The position numbers were made by a program, and so were the translations under genes. 64,000 nucleotides of DNA from NCBI GenBank assembly GCA_016617495.1, contig WYCU01000004.1, positions 124,001 to 188,000 on the forward strand, written 5' to 3'. The stretch is from Azonexaceae bacterium s22. GTDB taxonomy: Bacteria; Pseudomonadota; Gammaproteobacteria; Burkholderiales; Rhodocyclaceae. Shown in pieces: positions 45,906 to 56,798 of this stretch (positions are counted from its first letter, which is position 1; each line of letters opens with the position of its first letter). The notes beneath the pieces are model-generated. The model searched no databases and was not told the DNA's origin. It saw only the letters and a list, made by a program, of their open reading frames with translations.

Positions 45906-46583
45906 ATGATTCGACACTGGCTGCCATTTCTGCTTGCTCCGGTTGTTTTGGGTGGATGTAACCGTGTGGAGAGTCTTGGGGCGGGCACTCCTCCGGTATT
46001 TCATCCCGAGGAGCATGCCAGTCTGCAGACAGCCAATGCTCATGGCGAGTGGGCCGCAGAGTCGCGGTTGCGGGCTCGCCTTGAAAGAATTCCGGAAGTG
46101 GCAAACCTGGTTTTGCATGGACAATCGGCAGCGTCTGACGAAAACACAACGGGTGATGTTTTCGATCGCGTTCGTCAGGCGGGCACATTGCGTGATCACC
46201 ATTGGGTCGCACGCGACGAATCCAGGAATTTTTTTGTGGATTCGAATGTGAGTCGCCACGGGGATGTACTTGGTGTCTGGGTGCTCCAAAATCGGAGTAA
46301 CAGCACCAGAAATGCGAGCGCTGATGGCGGGTCCAACAAGACCTTGTACTTGGTTGATTGTGTGGCTAATACCTTCTCCGCCTATGCGACCGTAAATTAC
46401 GCGCAACGTATGGCGGAAGGCGGTGCGCTGGGTCCAATGGCATTTAACGACGATATTCCAGCCAACGCCATTGCGGCCCTTACTCAGGGATCGACGATGG
46501 GTTTGATTGGAAATATTTACTGCGGCAGTCGGGCGTTGGCTGGCATGGAAGCCGTAACCGTTGGTCAGAAGCCTCGCACTTAG
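45906..46583 (+). CDS. Putative lipoprotein with surface-adhesin-E-like domain
   Basis: 225 residues. Lipobox VVLGGC (Cys near 18). The C-terminal segment LYLVDCVANTFSAYATVNYA resembles the conserved disulfide-containing segment of surface-adhesin-E-like small domains found in many betaproteobacteria. Function unknown. Composition is slightly lower in GC than neighbours. Confidence 0.6.
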   Translation: MIRHWLPFLLAPVVLGGCNRVESLGAGTPPVFHPEEHASLQTANAHGEWAAESRLRARLERIPEVANLVLHGQSAASDENTTGDVFDRVRQAGTLRDHHWVARDESRNFFVDSNVSRHGDVLGVWVLQNRSNSTRNASADGGSNKTLYLVDCVANTFSAYATVNYAQRMAEGGALGPMAFNDDIPANAIAALTQGSTMGLIGNIYCGSRALAGMEAVTVGQKPRT

Positions 46584-46610
46584 GTTAGAAACCGAACCTT
46601 TAAACGGGTG

Positions 46611-46630
46611 AAGCCCCAATCAAGGGGTTT
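46611..46630 (+). terminator. Weak terminator-like hairpin after the lipoprotein gene
   Basis: AAGCCCC - AATCAA - GGGGTTT stem (one G-T pair) with only a short T tract, between convergent genes. Confidence 0.35.
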
Positions 46631-46698
46631 GTCTCCGGTAATTAACGGTAGCAATGTCCGTGCTATCGCGATGGCAACCGCCGCGGCAAGTTGATTGA

Positions 46699-47145
46699 TT
46701 AATCGGGGATCTCGGGCTCAACAAGCAGAGCCAGTTGGAGGAGCGATTCCTGCCAGCCGAGGTAACACATCTCCACCGGGATCACTTCCGGCAGGCCTTC
46801 CTGCAGGATGGCGACTTCCGTACCGCAGGACACCGCTTTCAAATCTATCGTGACCTGTATTACGCCTGGTAAGTTGGGATCATCGAACTTGTCGGTGTAG
46901 CGAATGCGTTCGTGCGGAACGAGTTCGAGATACTCGCCCCCAAACGAATGCGTGTTTCCGGAACTGAAGTTGGCGAACGACATTCGAAAAGTCCCCCCAA
47001 GCTTGGCGTCGAGTTGATGCACCTTGCAGGTAAATCCGTGCGGCGGGAGCCACTTTGCCAACGCATCAGGATCCAAAAACGCGCGATACACACGCTCTGC
47101 TGGGGTGCGCAACACGCGATGCAATCGGACAGTGCCTGTAGCCAT
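46699..47145 (-). CDS. SRPBCC/AHSA1-domain protein
   Basis: 148 residues, Bet v1-like fold of the activator-of-Hsp90 (AHSA1) type: RVYRAFLDPDALAKWLPPHG near the start, then GGTFRMSF, HSFGGEYLELVPHERIRYTD and a C-terminal GWQESLLQLALLVE helix. Ligand and role unknown; these genes are frequently horizontally exchanged and often neighbour VOC-family genes as here. Confidence 0.85.
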   Translation of the reverse strand: MATGTVRLHRVLRTPAERVYRAFLDPDALAKWLPPHGFTCKVHQLDAKLGGTFRMSFANFSSGNTHSFGGEYLELVPHERIRYTDKFDDPNLPGVIQVTIDLKAVSCGTEVAILQEGLPEVIPVEMCYLGWQESLLQLALLVEPEIPD

Positions 47146-47302
47146 AAGGATTTTCCTCCTGTGGGGTGGGTCTTACGGTGCCGCTAGCAATTTCCTGAAC
47201 TTAAGCGGCAAGGTATACCGCCTGATGCAAAGATGCAATGGATAGGTGGCGAGAGTTGCCCCATGCCCCCCTCCAGCGGTGTTTAACGTGCGGCGAGCCA
47301 GC

Positions 47303-47767
47303 TCACCGGCCATCATAAGCTTGATGAATGACCGCTAAATCAAATTTTTTCATAGCCAGGACGACCCGGGTAACCCGGGCCATCATTTCCGGATCGGCCT
47401 CGTCCATGACCGTCGCCATGAAGCTTGGAACAATTTGCCAGGAGAGTCCAAACTTGTCTTTCAGCCAACCACATTGTTCCGCATCTGGATCGGCTGAAAG
47501 CTTTTTCCAGTAATCGTCTATTTCCGCCTGTGTTTCGCAATAGACCACCAAGGAAATGGCTTCGTTGAATTTGAAATGGGGCCCGGCGCTGATCACCATG
47601 TAGGGCTGACCGGAGAGCACAAACGACACCAGTTCGGCGTCGCCGGAAGGGGTGTCTCGCCGTACAACTGTGTTCGTGATTTTGGATTCGGGGAAAATTT
47701 CGCAGTAAAAGGCTGCGGCCTCTCTCGCCCGGGTGTCAAACCAAAGATGGGGAATGATTCGGACCAT
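47303..47767 (-). CDS. VOC-family (PhnB-like) protein
   Basis: 154 residues. Starts MVRIIPHLWFDTRAREAAAF with the YCEIFPESKI hallmark of PhnB/3-demethylubiquinone-methyltransferase-like VOC proteins; second half carries the FKFNEAISLVVYCETQAEID strand and CGWLKDKFGLSWQIVP. Name aside, methyltransferase activity should not be assumed. Start at 47767 chosen because GGAGG lies 5 bp upstream. Confidence 0.85.
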   Translation of the reverse strand: MVRIIPHLWFDTRAREAAAFYCEIFPESKITNTVVRRDTPSGDAELVSFVLSGQPYMVISAGPHFKFNEAISLVVYCETQAEIDDYWKKLSADPDAEQCGWLKDKFGLSWQIVPSFMATVMDEADPEMMARVTRVVLAMKKFDLAVIHQAYDGR

Positions 47768-47881
47768 AGAGCCTCCTCGTGCCGCCGTGAAGGAAGGCAT
47801 TCGGCATGCGATAGCAGTCCGAGCTTAACAAGCGCGATGTTTGATGTGTTGGATGCCGATGGGATGCGCGGCACAAACTGG

Positions 47882-48424
47882 TCATTCCTCTTGCGACCCA
47901 CTTCGGCGCGATAAGGCTTTGCCTCGTGTGAAGGAGATAAGGACGCCAAAACCCGCAATGGACCAGCCGATTACACTTACCCAGAAGGCGGTTGGGGCAT
48001 TTTGAGCGGTGACGATGTGACTGCCGTGGCGAGTAAAGGTCAAGATTTCCCCGAATACGAGGCCACGAAACAACCAGTACAGCGCGAAAATGGCGCCAGC
48101 GGCGGTGAGTAGGCTAGCCACCCCGAATCGGAATGACTGCCAACTTCCGCGGGCACGCTCATGCAGTTCAAGGTAGCGGGAGAAGCATCCCCCGATAAAG
48201 AAGGCCAGCATAGAAACGACAGTTATCCCAAGACCGATCGGCAGGGCAATATACAAAAACGTGACTGCCAGGGGCCAAGGGGATTGATCGACGCTGGGTC
48301 TCAGAAAGAACAGCAGTAAAGCGGGCACCAACAACGCAATGCCGCATTTGAGGCAAAAAATGGCGTATCGGAAACGAAACGTACTTAAGGACTCGTCAGG
48401 TTGACGTTGGGGACTGAGTGGCAT
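47882..48424 (-). CDS. Four-helix membrane protein, unknown function
   Basis: 180 residues with hydrophobic segments near residues 28-45, 57-80, 98-117 and 146-163. C-terminal tail is basic, then ends SGSQEE. No recognisable motif. Located alone upstream of typA on the opposite strand. Confidence 0.6.
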   Translation of the reverse strand: MPLSPQRQPDESLSTFRFRYAIFCLKCGIALLVPALLLFFLRPSVDQSPWPLAVTFLYIALPIGLGITVVSMLAFFIGGCFSRYLELHERARGSWQSFRFGVASLLTAAGAIFALYWLFRGLVFGEILTFTRHGSHIVTAQNAPTAFWVSVIGWSIAGFGVLISFTRGKALSRRSGSQEE

Positions 48425-48659
48425 GTTTTGACGTCTACGGTGTATGACTTCTGGTCAGCGCAGGGCGCGGCTGACAAGCCTGAGATTGGATGCGCTACTC
48501 TGAGAATTCTAGCGTGAGTGACACAATTGGCTACCTTGCAAATCTGTTAGGTGGGTCCGATGGCCGCATTTCAGGTTCTTTTTTCTGTTGTGCAGATATT
48601 GCGGCGCAGCATGGAGTGATAGAATCACGCCTTTGATTTTTCAGGCCATTCCGAACCCC

Positions 48660-50504
<1,845 letters not shown>

Positions 50505-50515
50505 GGCAAGGCCCG

Positions 50516-50671
50516 ATGCCATTCTGCCAACCCTGTCGTCTCTGGGTTGGACAGCATCCCAAGGCGACCCTGCGGGTCGCCTTTTTCATTGCGCTGATGG
50601 TGTTTTTCAGCCTGCTCGGCTGGCTGACGGACCCGGTCACACTGCCGGGGATGTGCAAGGTCTATCCCTGA
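50516..50671 (+). CDS. Possible 51-residue membrane microprotein downstream of typA
   Basis: Small ORF beginning 11 bp after typA: ATG, then MPFCQPCRLWVGQHPK, a hydrophobic helix (VAFFIALMVFFSLLGWL) and LPGMCKVYP end. Its middle coincides with a strong terminator hairpin, so either transcription often stops inside it or it is not a real gene. Confidence 0.35.
   Translation: MPFCQPCRLWVGQHPKATLRVAFFIALMVFFSLLGWLTDPVTLPGMCKVYP
50561..50586 (+). terminator. Rho-independent terminator after typA
   Basis: Perfect 10-bp stem AAGGCGACCC / GGGTCGCCTT with a TGC loop, followed by TTT. 57 bp after the typA stop. Confidence 0.75.
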
Positions 50672-50674
50672 GCA

Positions 50675-50708
50675 ATTGTCGCGGTCGACCGCAAGAAACG
50701 GGGAAAAA
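50675..50708 (+). repeat. Uptake-sequence-like repeat, copy 17 (intergenic)
   Basis: Exact core at 50677-50689, preceded by AT, then CGCA, AGAAAC, GGGG and AAAAA. Ends immediately before the moaA stop codon on the other strand. Confidence 0.88.
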
Positions 50709-51785
50709 TCAGCCGCCGGTCATGGACATGAAGCGCACGACCTGCGGCGCATCCATTTGCGCCGTGAAATCGTGGCCATAGGGTTTGATGCCCATGCTGT
50801 CCATGATCGCCTGGCGCAGACGCGCCGTATCGCCGGGAAACTCCCGGAGGATGGGCAGCAGATGCACGGCATCGTTCTGGCCTAGACAGGGGTACAGCTC
50901 GCCCCGAGCGGTAATGCGCACGCGATTGCAGCTGTCGCAGAAATTGTGGCTGTGCGGGGAAATGAAGCCGACCCGCGTCTCGCTACCCGGAATGCGCCAG
51001 TATTTGGCCGGGCCGCCGGAACTTTCCGCCGAGGGGGTCAGGTCGAAATGCTCGCCCAGGCGGGCCAGCGTTTCGTCGCTGCCGATATAGGTTTCGCTGC
51101 GCCCGTGAATCTCGCCGAGGGGCATTTCCTCGATAAACGAGATATCCAGCGCATGATCGACCGCATAGCGGACCAGGTCGACGAATTCGTCGTCGTTGAC
51201 GCCGCGCATCATCACGGTATTGAGCTTGGTGCGGGTAAATCCGGCAGCCTGAGCGGCTTCGATGCCGCGCAGCACCTTGGCCAGTTCGCCGATGCGGGTA
51301 ATGGCCTTGAAGCGGTCGGGCCGCAGGGTGTCGAGGCTGACGTTGATCCGTTTGACGTTGGCGGCTTTGAGCGGCGCCGCAAAGCGGTCGAGCTGCGAGC
51401 CATTGGTTGTGAGCACCAGATTGTCCACGCCGGGCAGGGCGCCAAGGCGTTCGATCAGCCACATCGCCTGCTTGCGCACCAGTGGCTCGCCGCCGGTAAT
51501 GCGCAGCTTGCTGACGCCCATGCCGGCAAAGACCTCGGCGACCTGCAGGCATTCCTCCAGGCTCAGCACCTCATGGCGTGGCAGGAAGGTCATTTCCTCG
51601 CCCATGCAATAAGTGCAACGGAAATCGCAGCGGTCGGTGATCGAGAGGCGCACGTAGGTAATGCGCCGGCCGTATTTGTCGACGAGCGTGCCGGGCGCAT
51701 GGTTCAGGCGTGCCGGGTCGATATTCGGGCGGAACTCGTTCAAGCCTTCCGGTGTCGATTCAGGGAGCAAGGTTTCGTTGTGCAT
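50709..51785 (-). CDS. moaA: GTP 3',8-cyclase MoaA
   Basis: 358 residues. Radical SAM enzyme that starts molybdopterin synthesis. N-terminal cluster CDFRCTYCM, LRITGGEPLVR, C-terminal cluster CDSCNRVRITARGELYPC and the essential C-terminal GG (SMTGG) all intact. Start at 51785 (MHNETLLPE); the longer frame runs into the sodC promoter. No other moa genes in the window. Divergent from sodC. Confidence 0.95.
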   Translation of the reverse strand: MHNETLLPESTPEGLNEFRPNIDPARLNHAPGTLVDKYGRRITYVRLSITDRCDFRCTYCMGEEMTFLPRHEVLSLEECLQVAEVFAGMGVSKLRITGGEPLVRKQAMWLIERLGALPGVDNLVLTTNGSQLDRFAAPLKAANVKRINVSLDTLRPDRFKAITRIGELAKVLRGIEAAQAAGFTRTKLNTVMMRGVNDDEFVDLVRYAVDHALDISFIEEMPLGEIHGRSETYIGSDETLARLGEHFDLTPSAESSGGPAKYWRIPGSETRVGFISPHSHNFCDSCNRVRITARGELYPCLGQNDAVHLLPILREFPGDTARLRQAIMDSMGIKPYGHDFTAQMDAPQVVRFMSMTGG

Positions 51786-51880
51786 GATTGCGCAGAGGCG
51801 GGCGCTACAATGGGCCGGCTTTTCGATAAGTCGCCGATTATGGTGACTCCGTAACTTCCTAACAAGTGGAGGGATCAAAA

Positions 51881-52411
51881 ATGCAAAAGTTCATTCTTCT
51901 CGGCGGGCTCTGCAGTGCGGTTTTGCTCAGCGGCTGCGCGGGAGGCATGGGGTCGCGCGGTACGACGCAGGCGGAAGCGCAATTGGCGCCGACTCAAGGC
52001 AACAAGGTCGCGGGCAGCGTGACCTTCAAGCAGACCGGCGAAAAGATCATGGTGCTGGCGGAGATCAATGGCCTGTCGCCGGGCCTGCATGGTTTCCACG
52101 TCCACGACAAAGGGGATTGCAGTGCCCCGGACGGCACCAGCGCGGGCGGCCACTTCAACCCGACCAGCAAGCCGCACGGCAGTCCCGAGCACGGCGAGCA
52201 TCATCTGGGCGACCTGATGCAGCTTGTAGCCGACAGTAACGGGGTAGCGCGCCAAGCTTCGTATATTGACGGTGTAACGATTGGCGATGGCGGGCCGACG
52301 GACATCGTTGGGCGCAGCGTGATCGTCCATGCCTCGCCGGACGATTACAAGAGCCAGCCCGCCGGGAATTCCGGGCCACGCCAAGCGTGCGGCGTGATCG
52401 TCAAAAAATAG
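51881..52411 (+). CDS. sodC: Periplasmic Cu/Zn superoxide dismutase (lipoprotein)
   Basis: 176 residues. Lipobox VLLSGC. Copper/zinc ligands visible in GFHVHDKGDC, GGHFNP and HGEHHLGDL, and the C-terminal RQACGV provides the structural Cys. Dismutates periplasmic superoxide. Start at 51881 with GGAGGG 7 bp upstream. The stop codon lies inside a dispersed repeat copy. Confidence 0.94.
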   Translation: MQKFILLGGLCSAVLLSGCAGGMGSRGTTQAEAQLAPTQGNKVAGSVTFKQTGEKIMVLAEINGLSPGLHGFHVHDKGDCSAPDGTSAGGHFNPTSKPHGSPEHGEHHLGDLMQLVADSNGVARQASYIDGVTIGDGGPTDIVGRSVIVHASPDDYKSQPAGNSGPRQACGVIVKK

Positions 52412-52438
52412 CCCATTTTCAAGGTCGACCGCGACAAA
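52403..52438 (-). repeat. Uptake-sequence-like repeat, copy 18 (spans the sodC stop)
   Basis: Exact core at 52424-52436 on the minus strand, then CTTG, AAAAT, GGGC and TATTTTTT. The far A/T tract holds the sodC Lys-Lys-stop codons. Confidence 0.88.
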
Positions 52439-52460
52439 CCGGGCCACTGGCCCGGTTTTC
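52437..52460. terminator. Terminator hairpin after sodC
   Basis: AACCGGGCC - ACT - GGCCCGGTT perfect 9-bp stem followed by TTTC. Abuts the repeat core and separates sodC from a convergent gene. Confidence 0.75.
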
Positions 52461-52492
52461 CCGTTAACGGGCGCTGCGTCGCACCCTTTCGC

Positions 52493-53251
52493 TTACTGGG
52501 CCGGCCGACGACGTTGTTGCCAGCTCAGCACGGCCTGACCGGCATGGGCCAGAATGCCCCGGTATTGCTCCGGCGGCAAGGCGCGGCGCAAGGACTCGAA
52601 CAGTTGCTGCGTGCCGTTCTGACTGACTTCACCCGAAAAGGCCGGATCGCTCAGCAAGCGGATCTGGATGCTGGCCAGGCCGTCGGCCAGCAGACGCCAA
52701 CCCAGCGTCGGCATGCGGGCCACCAAGGCCAGCATCAGGCTGCCCAAGGTCTGCACGATGCGCTCGCCGTCGGCCGGGTCTTCGCTGGCGCTCATGGCGT
52801 GCCACAAGGCGAGATGGATGTTGCGGCGGAGTTCGATCTTGAAATCGACAGCATCGCCTTCGTGGGCTTCGATTTGCGCGAAAAAGGTTTGAAAGCGGGC
52901 ATCGGCCGTTGGGGAAAGCGGGCTGCGCAAGTCGCCAAGGAGGCGGGAGAGGGCGGGCAGGGCCGTGAGGTTGAACGCTTGCGTGTAGGCCAGCCCCCAT
53001 TGATCGAGCCCGGCAATGAGCAAGGCAAGACGCAATGCCTGGGCATCCTCACCTTCGCCGGCGCTGCACCAGTTGCTGCATTGCACGCGCAAAGCCTCCA
53101 TTGTGGCATCGGGGCTATCGGCAGAGGGTTCCAGCGCCAGGCGAAACAGGGCTGAAAAGGTATCGTGAGCCATGTGCGCCGCAAGGCGCTGAGTCTCCGG
53201 GGAGGCGAGTGCGGCCAGGCGGTCGACGGGAATAGCGGGATCGGCAGTCAT
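52493..53251 (-). CDS. Conserved hypothetical protein, mostly helical
   Basis: 252 residues, soluble, Ala/Leu-rich helices. Noted segments: RVQCSNWCSAGEGEDAQALR and RNIHLALWHAMSASEDPADG. No signal peptide, no TM segment and no known family. Codon use matches neighbours so it is probably a native gene. Confidence 0.68.
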   Translation of the reverse strand: MTADPAIPVDRLAALASPETQRLAAHMAHDTFSALFRLALEPSADSPDATMEALRVQCSNWCSAGEGEDAQALRLALLIAGLDQWGLAYTQAFNLTALPALSRLLGDLRSPLSPTADARFQTFFAQIEAHEGDAVDFKIELRRNIHLALWHAMSASEDPADGERIVQTLGSLMLALVARMPTLGWRLLADGLASIQIRLLSDPAFSGEVSQNGTQQLFESLRRALPPEQYRGILAHAGQAVLSWQQRRRPAQ

Positions 53252-53413
53252 GAGATCGGCGGTCAGGATCGAGCGTTGAAAGCAAAGCGCGACAACATAC
53301 CGCGAAACCTCATTTTTGCGAACTGCGAGCGGGCGTTTTCACGCAGGCGGCCTGAGCAATAGTCAGTCTGGCAAGGCGGTGTTTTTAAAAATTGGTGCAG
53401 TGCAATAATTCGC

Positions 53414-53441
53414 TTGACATGTGTTTGTCGGCATGTAGAAT
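53414..53441 (+). promoter_or_regulatory. Sigma-70-type promoter of the phasin gene
   Basis: TTGACA (53414-53419), 16 bp, TAGAAT (53436-53441). About 85 bp leader to the phasin ATG. Confidence 0.72.
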
Positions 53442-53526
53442 GAAGTCATGTTGCAGCGCAGCAAATTTGTATCAAGCGTGCAACCCGGGTTTCACTTTAA
53501 CGTCATACCTCACGGAGAACACAGCC

Positions 53527-54081
53527 ATGATCGCCAAGCCGCAAGATTTCGCAAAAGCCGGTATCGATTCCGTCGCCTTCTTTGCCAACACTGCTTTCGA
53601 TTCCATCGAGCGTCTCGCTGCCCTCAACCTGAGCGCCGGCCGTTCGCTGTTCGAAGCGTCTTTCGCCAACTACAGCGCGCTGCTCGGTGCCAAGGATGTC
53701 CAGGCATTCGTCCAGCTGCAACAGGAACTGGCCGCACCGGCCATCGAAAAGGGCCTGGATTATTCGCGTAACGTCTACGCGATCACCACCGAAGCCAAAG
53801 ACAAGATCGCCAAGGAAGTGGAAGCCAAGGTTGCTGAAACCAACGCCAACGTTTCCGGCCTGGTCGAAAAGGCACTGGCCTCCGCACCGGCGGGCTCCGA
53901 AGTTGCCGTCGCTGCCGTCAAGTCCGCGATCAAGACTGCCAACGAAGCCCTCGACGGCCTGAACAAGGCTGCCAAGCAAGCTGCCGAAGTGGCCGAAGCC
54001 AGCGTCACCGCTGCGACCCAGGCCACGCTCAAGGCTGCCAATGTCACGGCACCGAAGGCTCCGGCCAAGAAGTCCGCCTAA
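53527..54081 (+). CDS. phaP: Phasin-family protein (PHB granule coat)
   Basis: 184 residues. Phasin_2-type start (DFAKAGIDSVAFFANTAFDS, LAALNLSAGRSLFE) followed by a long Ala/Lys helix and the AAKQAAEVAEASVTAATQAT tail, ending APKAPAKKSA. Coats polyhydroxyalkanoate granules. Own promoter and terminator suggest a highly expressed monocistronic unit. Confidence 0.92.
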   Translation: MIAKPQDFAKAGIDSVAFFANTAFDSIERLAALNLSAGRSLFEASFANYSALLGAKDVQAFVQLQQELAAPAIEKGLDYSRNVYAITTEAKDKIAKEVEAKVAETNANVSGLVEKALASAPAGSEVAVAAVKSAIKTANEALDGLNKAAKQAAEVAEASVTAATQATLKAANVTAPKAPAKKSA

Positions 54082-54130
54082 GCGAATACGCCCGGCAATG
54101 GATGAGGCGTCACAGTGTGGCGTCTCATGT

Positions 54131-54160
54131 AAAAAGCCCTTGGCGACCAAGGGCTTTTTT
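54131..54160. terminator. Strong terminator after the phasin gene
   Basis: 13-bp perfect stem AAAAAGCCCTTGG / CCAAGGGCTTTTT, CGA loop, T run. Bidirectional. Confidence 0.93.
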
Positions 54161-54188
54161 GTTTTTGACGCTGGAAAGGTTGCACATC

Positions 54189-54368
54189 ATGCCCCATACA
54201 CACGCTCACACCAAGGCTGAAGCCATCCACGAAGCCCTTGAGGTTTTCGAAGCGCAGCACCATCACGCGCCCAACCCACACGAAAAGGCCCGCCTGGTCT
54301 CCGATACGATCAAGGAATGGGAACACGAAGAAGTAGAAGCGATGCACCCGACGGACAGCGCAAGCTGA
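54189..54368 (+). CDS. Small His-rich protein, unknown function
   Basis: 59 residues, MPHTHAHTKAEAIHEALEVF onwards with EAQHHHAPNPHEK and a C-terminal acidic helix KEWEHEEVEAMHP. Helical and His-rich (10 His) but no metal-site pattern that I recognise. GGAAAGG ribosome site 9-13 bp upstream. Lies between two terminators. Confidence 0.65.
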   Translation: MPHTHAHTKAEAIHEALEVFEAQHHHAPNPHEKARLVSDTIKEWEHEEVEAMHPTDSAS

Positions 54369-54396
54369 TCCCGTCGCGGCAAGCGCAAAAACCCCG

Positions 54397-54434
54397 AAGT
54401 GCCGGTCAGGTAGCCACCTGAACCGGCACTTTGC
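54397..54434. terminator. Terminator between the small gene and parC
   Basis: 15-bp stem with a single bulge: AAGTGCCGGT CAGGT / ACCTG ACCGGCACTT; serves convergent genes. Confidence 0.8.
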
Positions 54435-54446
54435 TCTTTAAAAGCC

Positions 54447-56765
54447 CTACTTGCGCGGTGCCTTGATCGGTTTGCCCTTGCCGCCCCGGCTACCGCGGCA
54501 ATTTTCCAGTCGTTCGCCTTTCAGCTTGCCGGCGATCCCGTCGATGACCGCTTCAATCGTGTCGAGCGCGGTTTTTCCCGGTGCCGCGTCGATCAGCTTG
54601 AGGCCGCGGCCCTTGGGCAGCAGGCGGATTTCGTCGATGTTGAAAACCAAGGCACGGCCATCGCGCGTGAAGCAGGCAATTTCGCCTTCCGCTGGTGCGG
54701 GTTGCAGGATGGCGGGCGACTCCCCGTCGCCCAGCGTCAGGAAGGCCTTGCCGGCTTTGCCGCGCGAGAGGAAATCCTCGCCTTTGACGCGGAACCCGTA
54801 ACCGCCATCCGCGGCCACCAAATAAGTCTTTTCACTGTTGATGGCGAGCGCCAGTACCGTCTTGCCGCCGTCCTGGAAGTCGACCAGTGAGGTGGCCGGG
54901 ACGCCATCGCCCTTGCCGCCGGGCAGGTCAGCAGCGGGAATGGAGTAGGCGCGGCCATTGGTGTCGAGCAGGACGAGCTGGTCGACGGTACGGCAGGGTA
55001 GGCAGGCGAGCAGGCTGTCGCCGGAGCGGAAGGTCAGCGTCGCCGGATCGACGTTGTGGCCGCTGCGCGAGCGCAGCCAGCCATGCTTGGAAACGATCAG
55101 CGTCGTCGGTTCGTCGGGGATCGACAAGCTCTTGGTGTCGGAGAGCGTGACCTTGGCATCGGCTTCGATCAATGTGCGGCGGTCGTCGCCGTATTTGGCA
55201 GCATCGGCTTCGATTTCGCTGGCAACGCAGGTACGCAGGGCTTCGTCGGAACTGAGCAGGTGATTGAGCCCGGCGGCCTCTTCGCGCAGTTTGGCGAGTT
55301 CGTCGGCAATCTTGATGCCTTCCAGTCGCGCCAGTTGGCGCAGGCGAATTTCGAGGATGTCTTCGGCCTGGATGTCGGAGAGCTTGAAATGCGCGATCAG
55401 GTCGGCCTTGGGGTCGTCCGATTCGCGGATGACCTTGATCACCCGGTCGATGTCGAGCAGGATGGCCTGGCGGCCTTCAAGGATGTGGATGCGTTTTTCC
55501 GCCGCCGTCAGGCGGTGGCGGGTGCGGCGCTCGACGGTGGCGAGGCGGAAGCGGCACCATTCTTCGATGATCGAATACAGCGACGCCTGGCGCGGCGCGC
55601 CGGTGACGCCGAGCACGGTGAGGTTGATCGGCGCGTTGGTTTCCAGGCTGGTATGGGCAAGCAGCAGGCGGATCAGGTCATCCTGGCCCTGGCGCGAGCT
55701 GGCCGGTTCGATGACCAGGCGGACGGCGTGCTCCTTGCCCGACTCATCGCGCACGCCGGATTCGGAAATCGCCGACAGGAAAGCCGCCTTGAGGTTGAGC
55801 TGTTCCGGGGTGAAGACTTTTTTCCCGGCTTTTTCCTTGGCGACGGGATTGGAGCAGGCTTCGATTTCGGACATCACCGTGGCGGTGGATACGCCGGGTG
55901 GCAATTCGGTGATCACCAGCCGCCATTGGCCACGGGCGAGGGCTTCGATCTTCCATTTGGCGCGCACGCGCAGGCTGCCGCGGCCGCCGCGATAGATGGC
56001 AGCGATTTCTTCCGGCGTCGAAATGATCTGCGCGCCGCCGGGATAGTCCGGGCCGGGGACGAGCTGGAGCACCTCGTCTTCGCTGAAATTCGGGTTTTTG
56101 ACGAGGTTGACCGCAGCCGCGGCGATTTCGCGCAGGTTGTGCGACGGCACTTCAGTCGCCATGCCGACGGCGATGCCGGAAGCGCCATTGAGCAGCACGA
56201 AAGGCAGGCGCGCCGGCAGCAGGCAGGGTTCGTCGTTGACGCCGTCGTAGTTGGGCTTCCAGTCGACCGTGCCTTCGTCGATCTCAGAGAGCAGCAGCTC
56301 GGCAATCGGCGTCAGGCGAGCTTCGGTATAGCGCATGGCGGCGGCGTTGTCGCCATCGCGCGAGCCGAAATTGCCCTGGCCATCGACCACCGGGTAGCGC
56401 AGGTTCCAGTCCTGGGCCATGCGCACCATGGCGTCGTAGACCGAGGAGTCCCCGTGCGGGTGGTATTTACCGATCACATCACCGACCACGCGGGCCGATT
56501 TGACGTGCTTGGGGCTCTTGTAGAGGCCCATGCGGTGCATGGCGTAGAGAATGCGGCGCTGCACGGGCTTTTGGCCATCGGCCACCGAGGGCAGGGCGCG
56601 GCCGGTGACGACGCTCATCGCGTATTCCAGATAGCGGCGGGCGGCGTAGTCGGCGGGCGTCGGGATGTCGCTGGCCGCGCCTTGCGCGGCGGGCGGCAGG
56701 GGCGGCGGCGTGTCGTTTTCCGGCGTTTCGGAGGGCGGGGCGAAGAGGTCGGGTTGGTCGTTCAT
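54447..56765 (-). CDS. parC: DNA topoisomerase IV subunit A
   Basis: 772 residues. Cuts and rejoins DNA to unlink replicated chromosomes. GyrA-box-less ParC type. Quinolone-region [17 protein letters not shown] (Ser and Asp at the usual positions) and the catalytic Tyr in [11 protein letters not shown] are seen. C-terminal six-bladed domain from about 530. No parE adjacent in the window. Confidence 0.94.
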   Translation of the reverse strand: MNDQPDLFAPPSETPENDTPPPLPPAAQGAASDIPTPADYAARRYLEYAMSVVTGRALPSVADGQKPVQRRILYAMHRMGLYKSPKHVKSARVVGDVIGKYHPHGDSSVYDAMVRMAQDWNLRYPVVDGQGNFGSRDGDNAAAMRYTEARLTPIAELLLSEIDEGTVDWKPNYDGVNDEPCLLPARLPFVLLNGASGIAVGMATEVPSHNLREIAAAAVNLVKNPNFSEDEVLQLVPGPDYPGGAQIISTPEEIAAIYRGGRGSLRVRAKWKIEALARGQWRLVITELPPGVSTATVMSEIEACSNPVAKEKAGKKVFTPEQLNLKAAFLSAISESGVRDESGKEHAVRLVIEPASSRQGQDDLIRLLLAHTSLETNAPINLTVLGVTGAPRQASLYSIIEEWCRFRLATVERRTRHRLTAAEKRIHILEGRQAILLDIDRVIKVIRESDDPKADLIAHFKLSDIQAEDILEIRLRQLARLEGIKIADELAKLREEAAGLNHLLSSDEALRTCVASEIEADAAKYGDDRRTLIEADAKVTLSDTKSLSIPDEPTTLIVSKHGWLRSRSGHNVDPATLTFRSGDSLLACLPCRTVDQLVLLDTNGRAYSIPAADLPGGKGDGVPATSLVDFQDGGKTVLALAINSEKTYLVAADGGYGFRVKGEDFLSRGKAGKAFLTLGDGESPAILQPAPAEGEIACFTRDGRALVFNIDEIRLLPKGRGLKLIDAAPGKTALDTIEAVIDGIAGKLKGERLENCRGSRGGKGKPIKAPRK

Positions 56766-56798
56766 GGCATCGAGTAAAAATGCGCGGCGGAGCGCATC

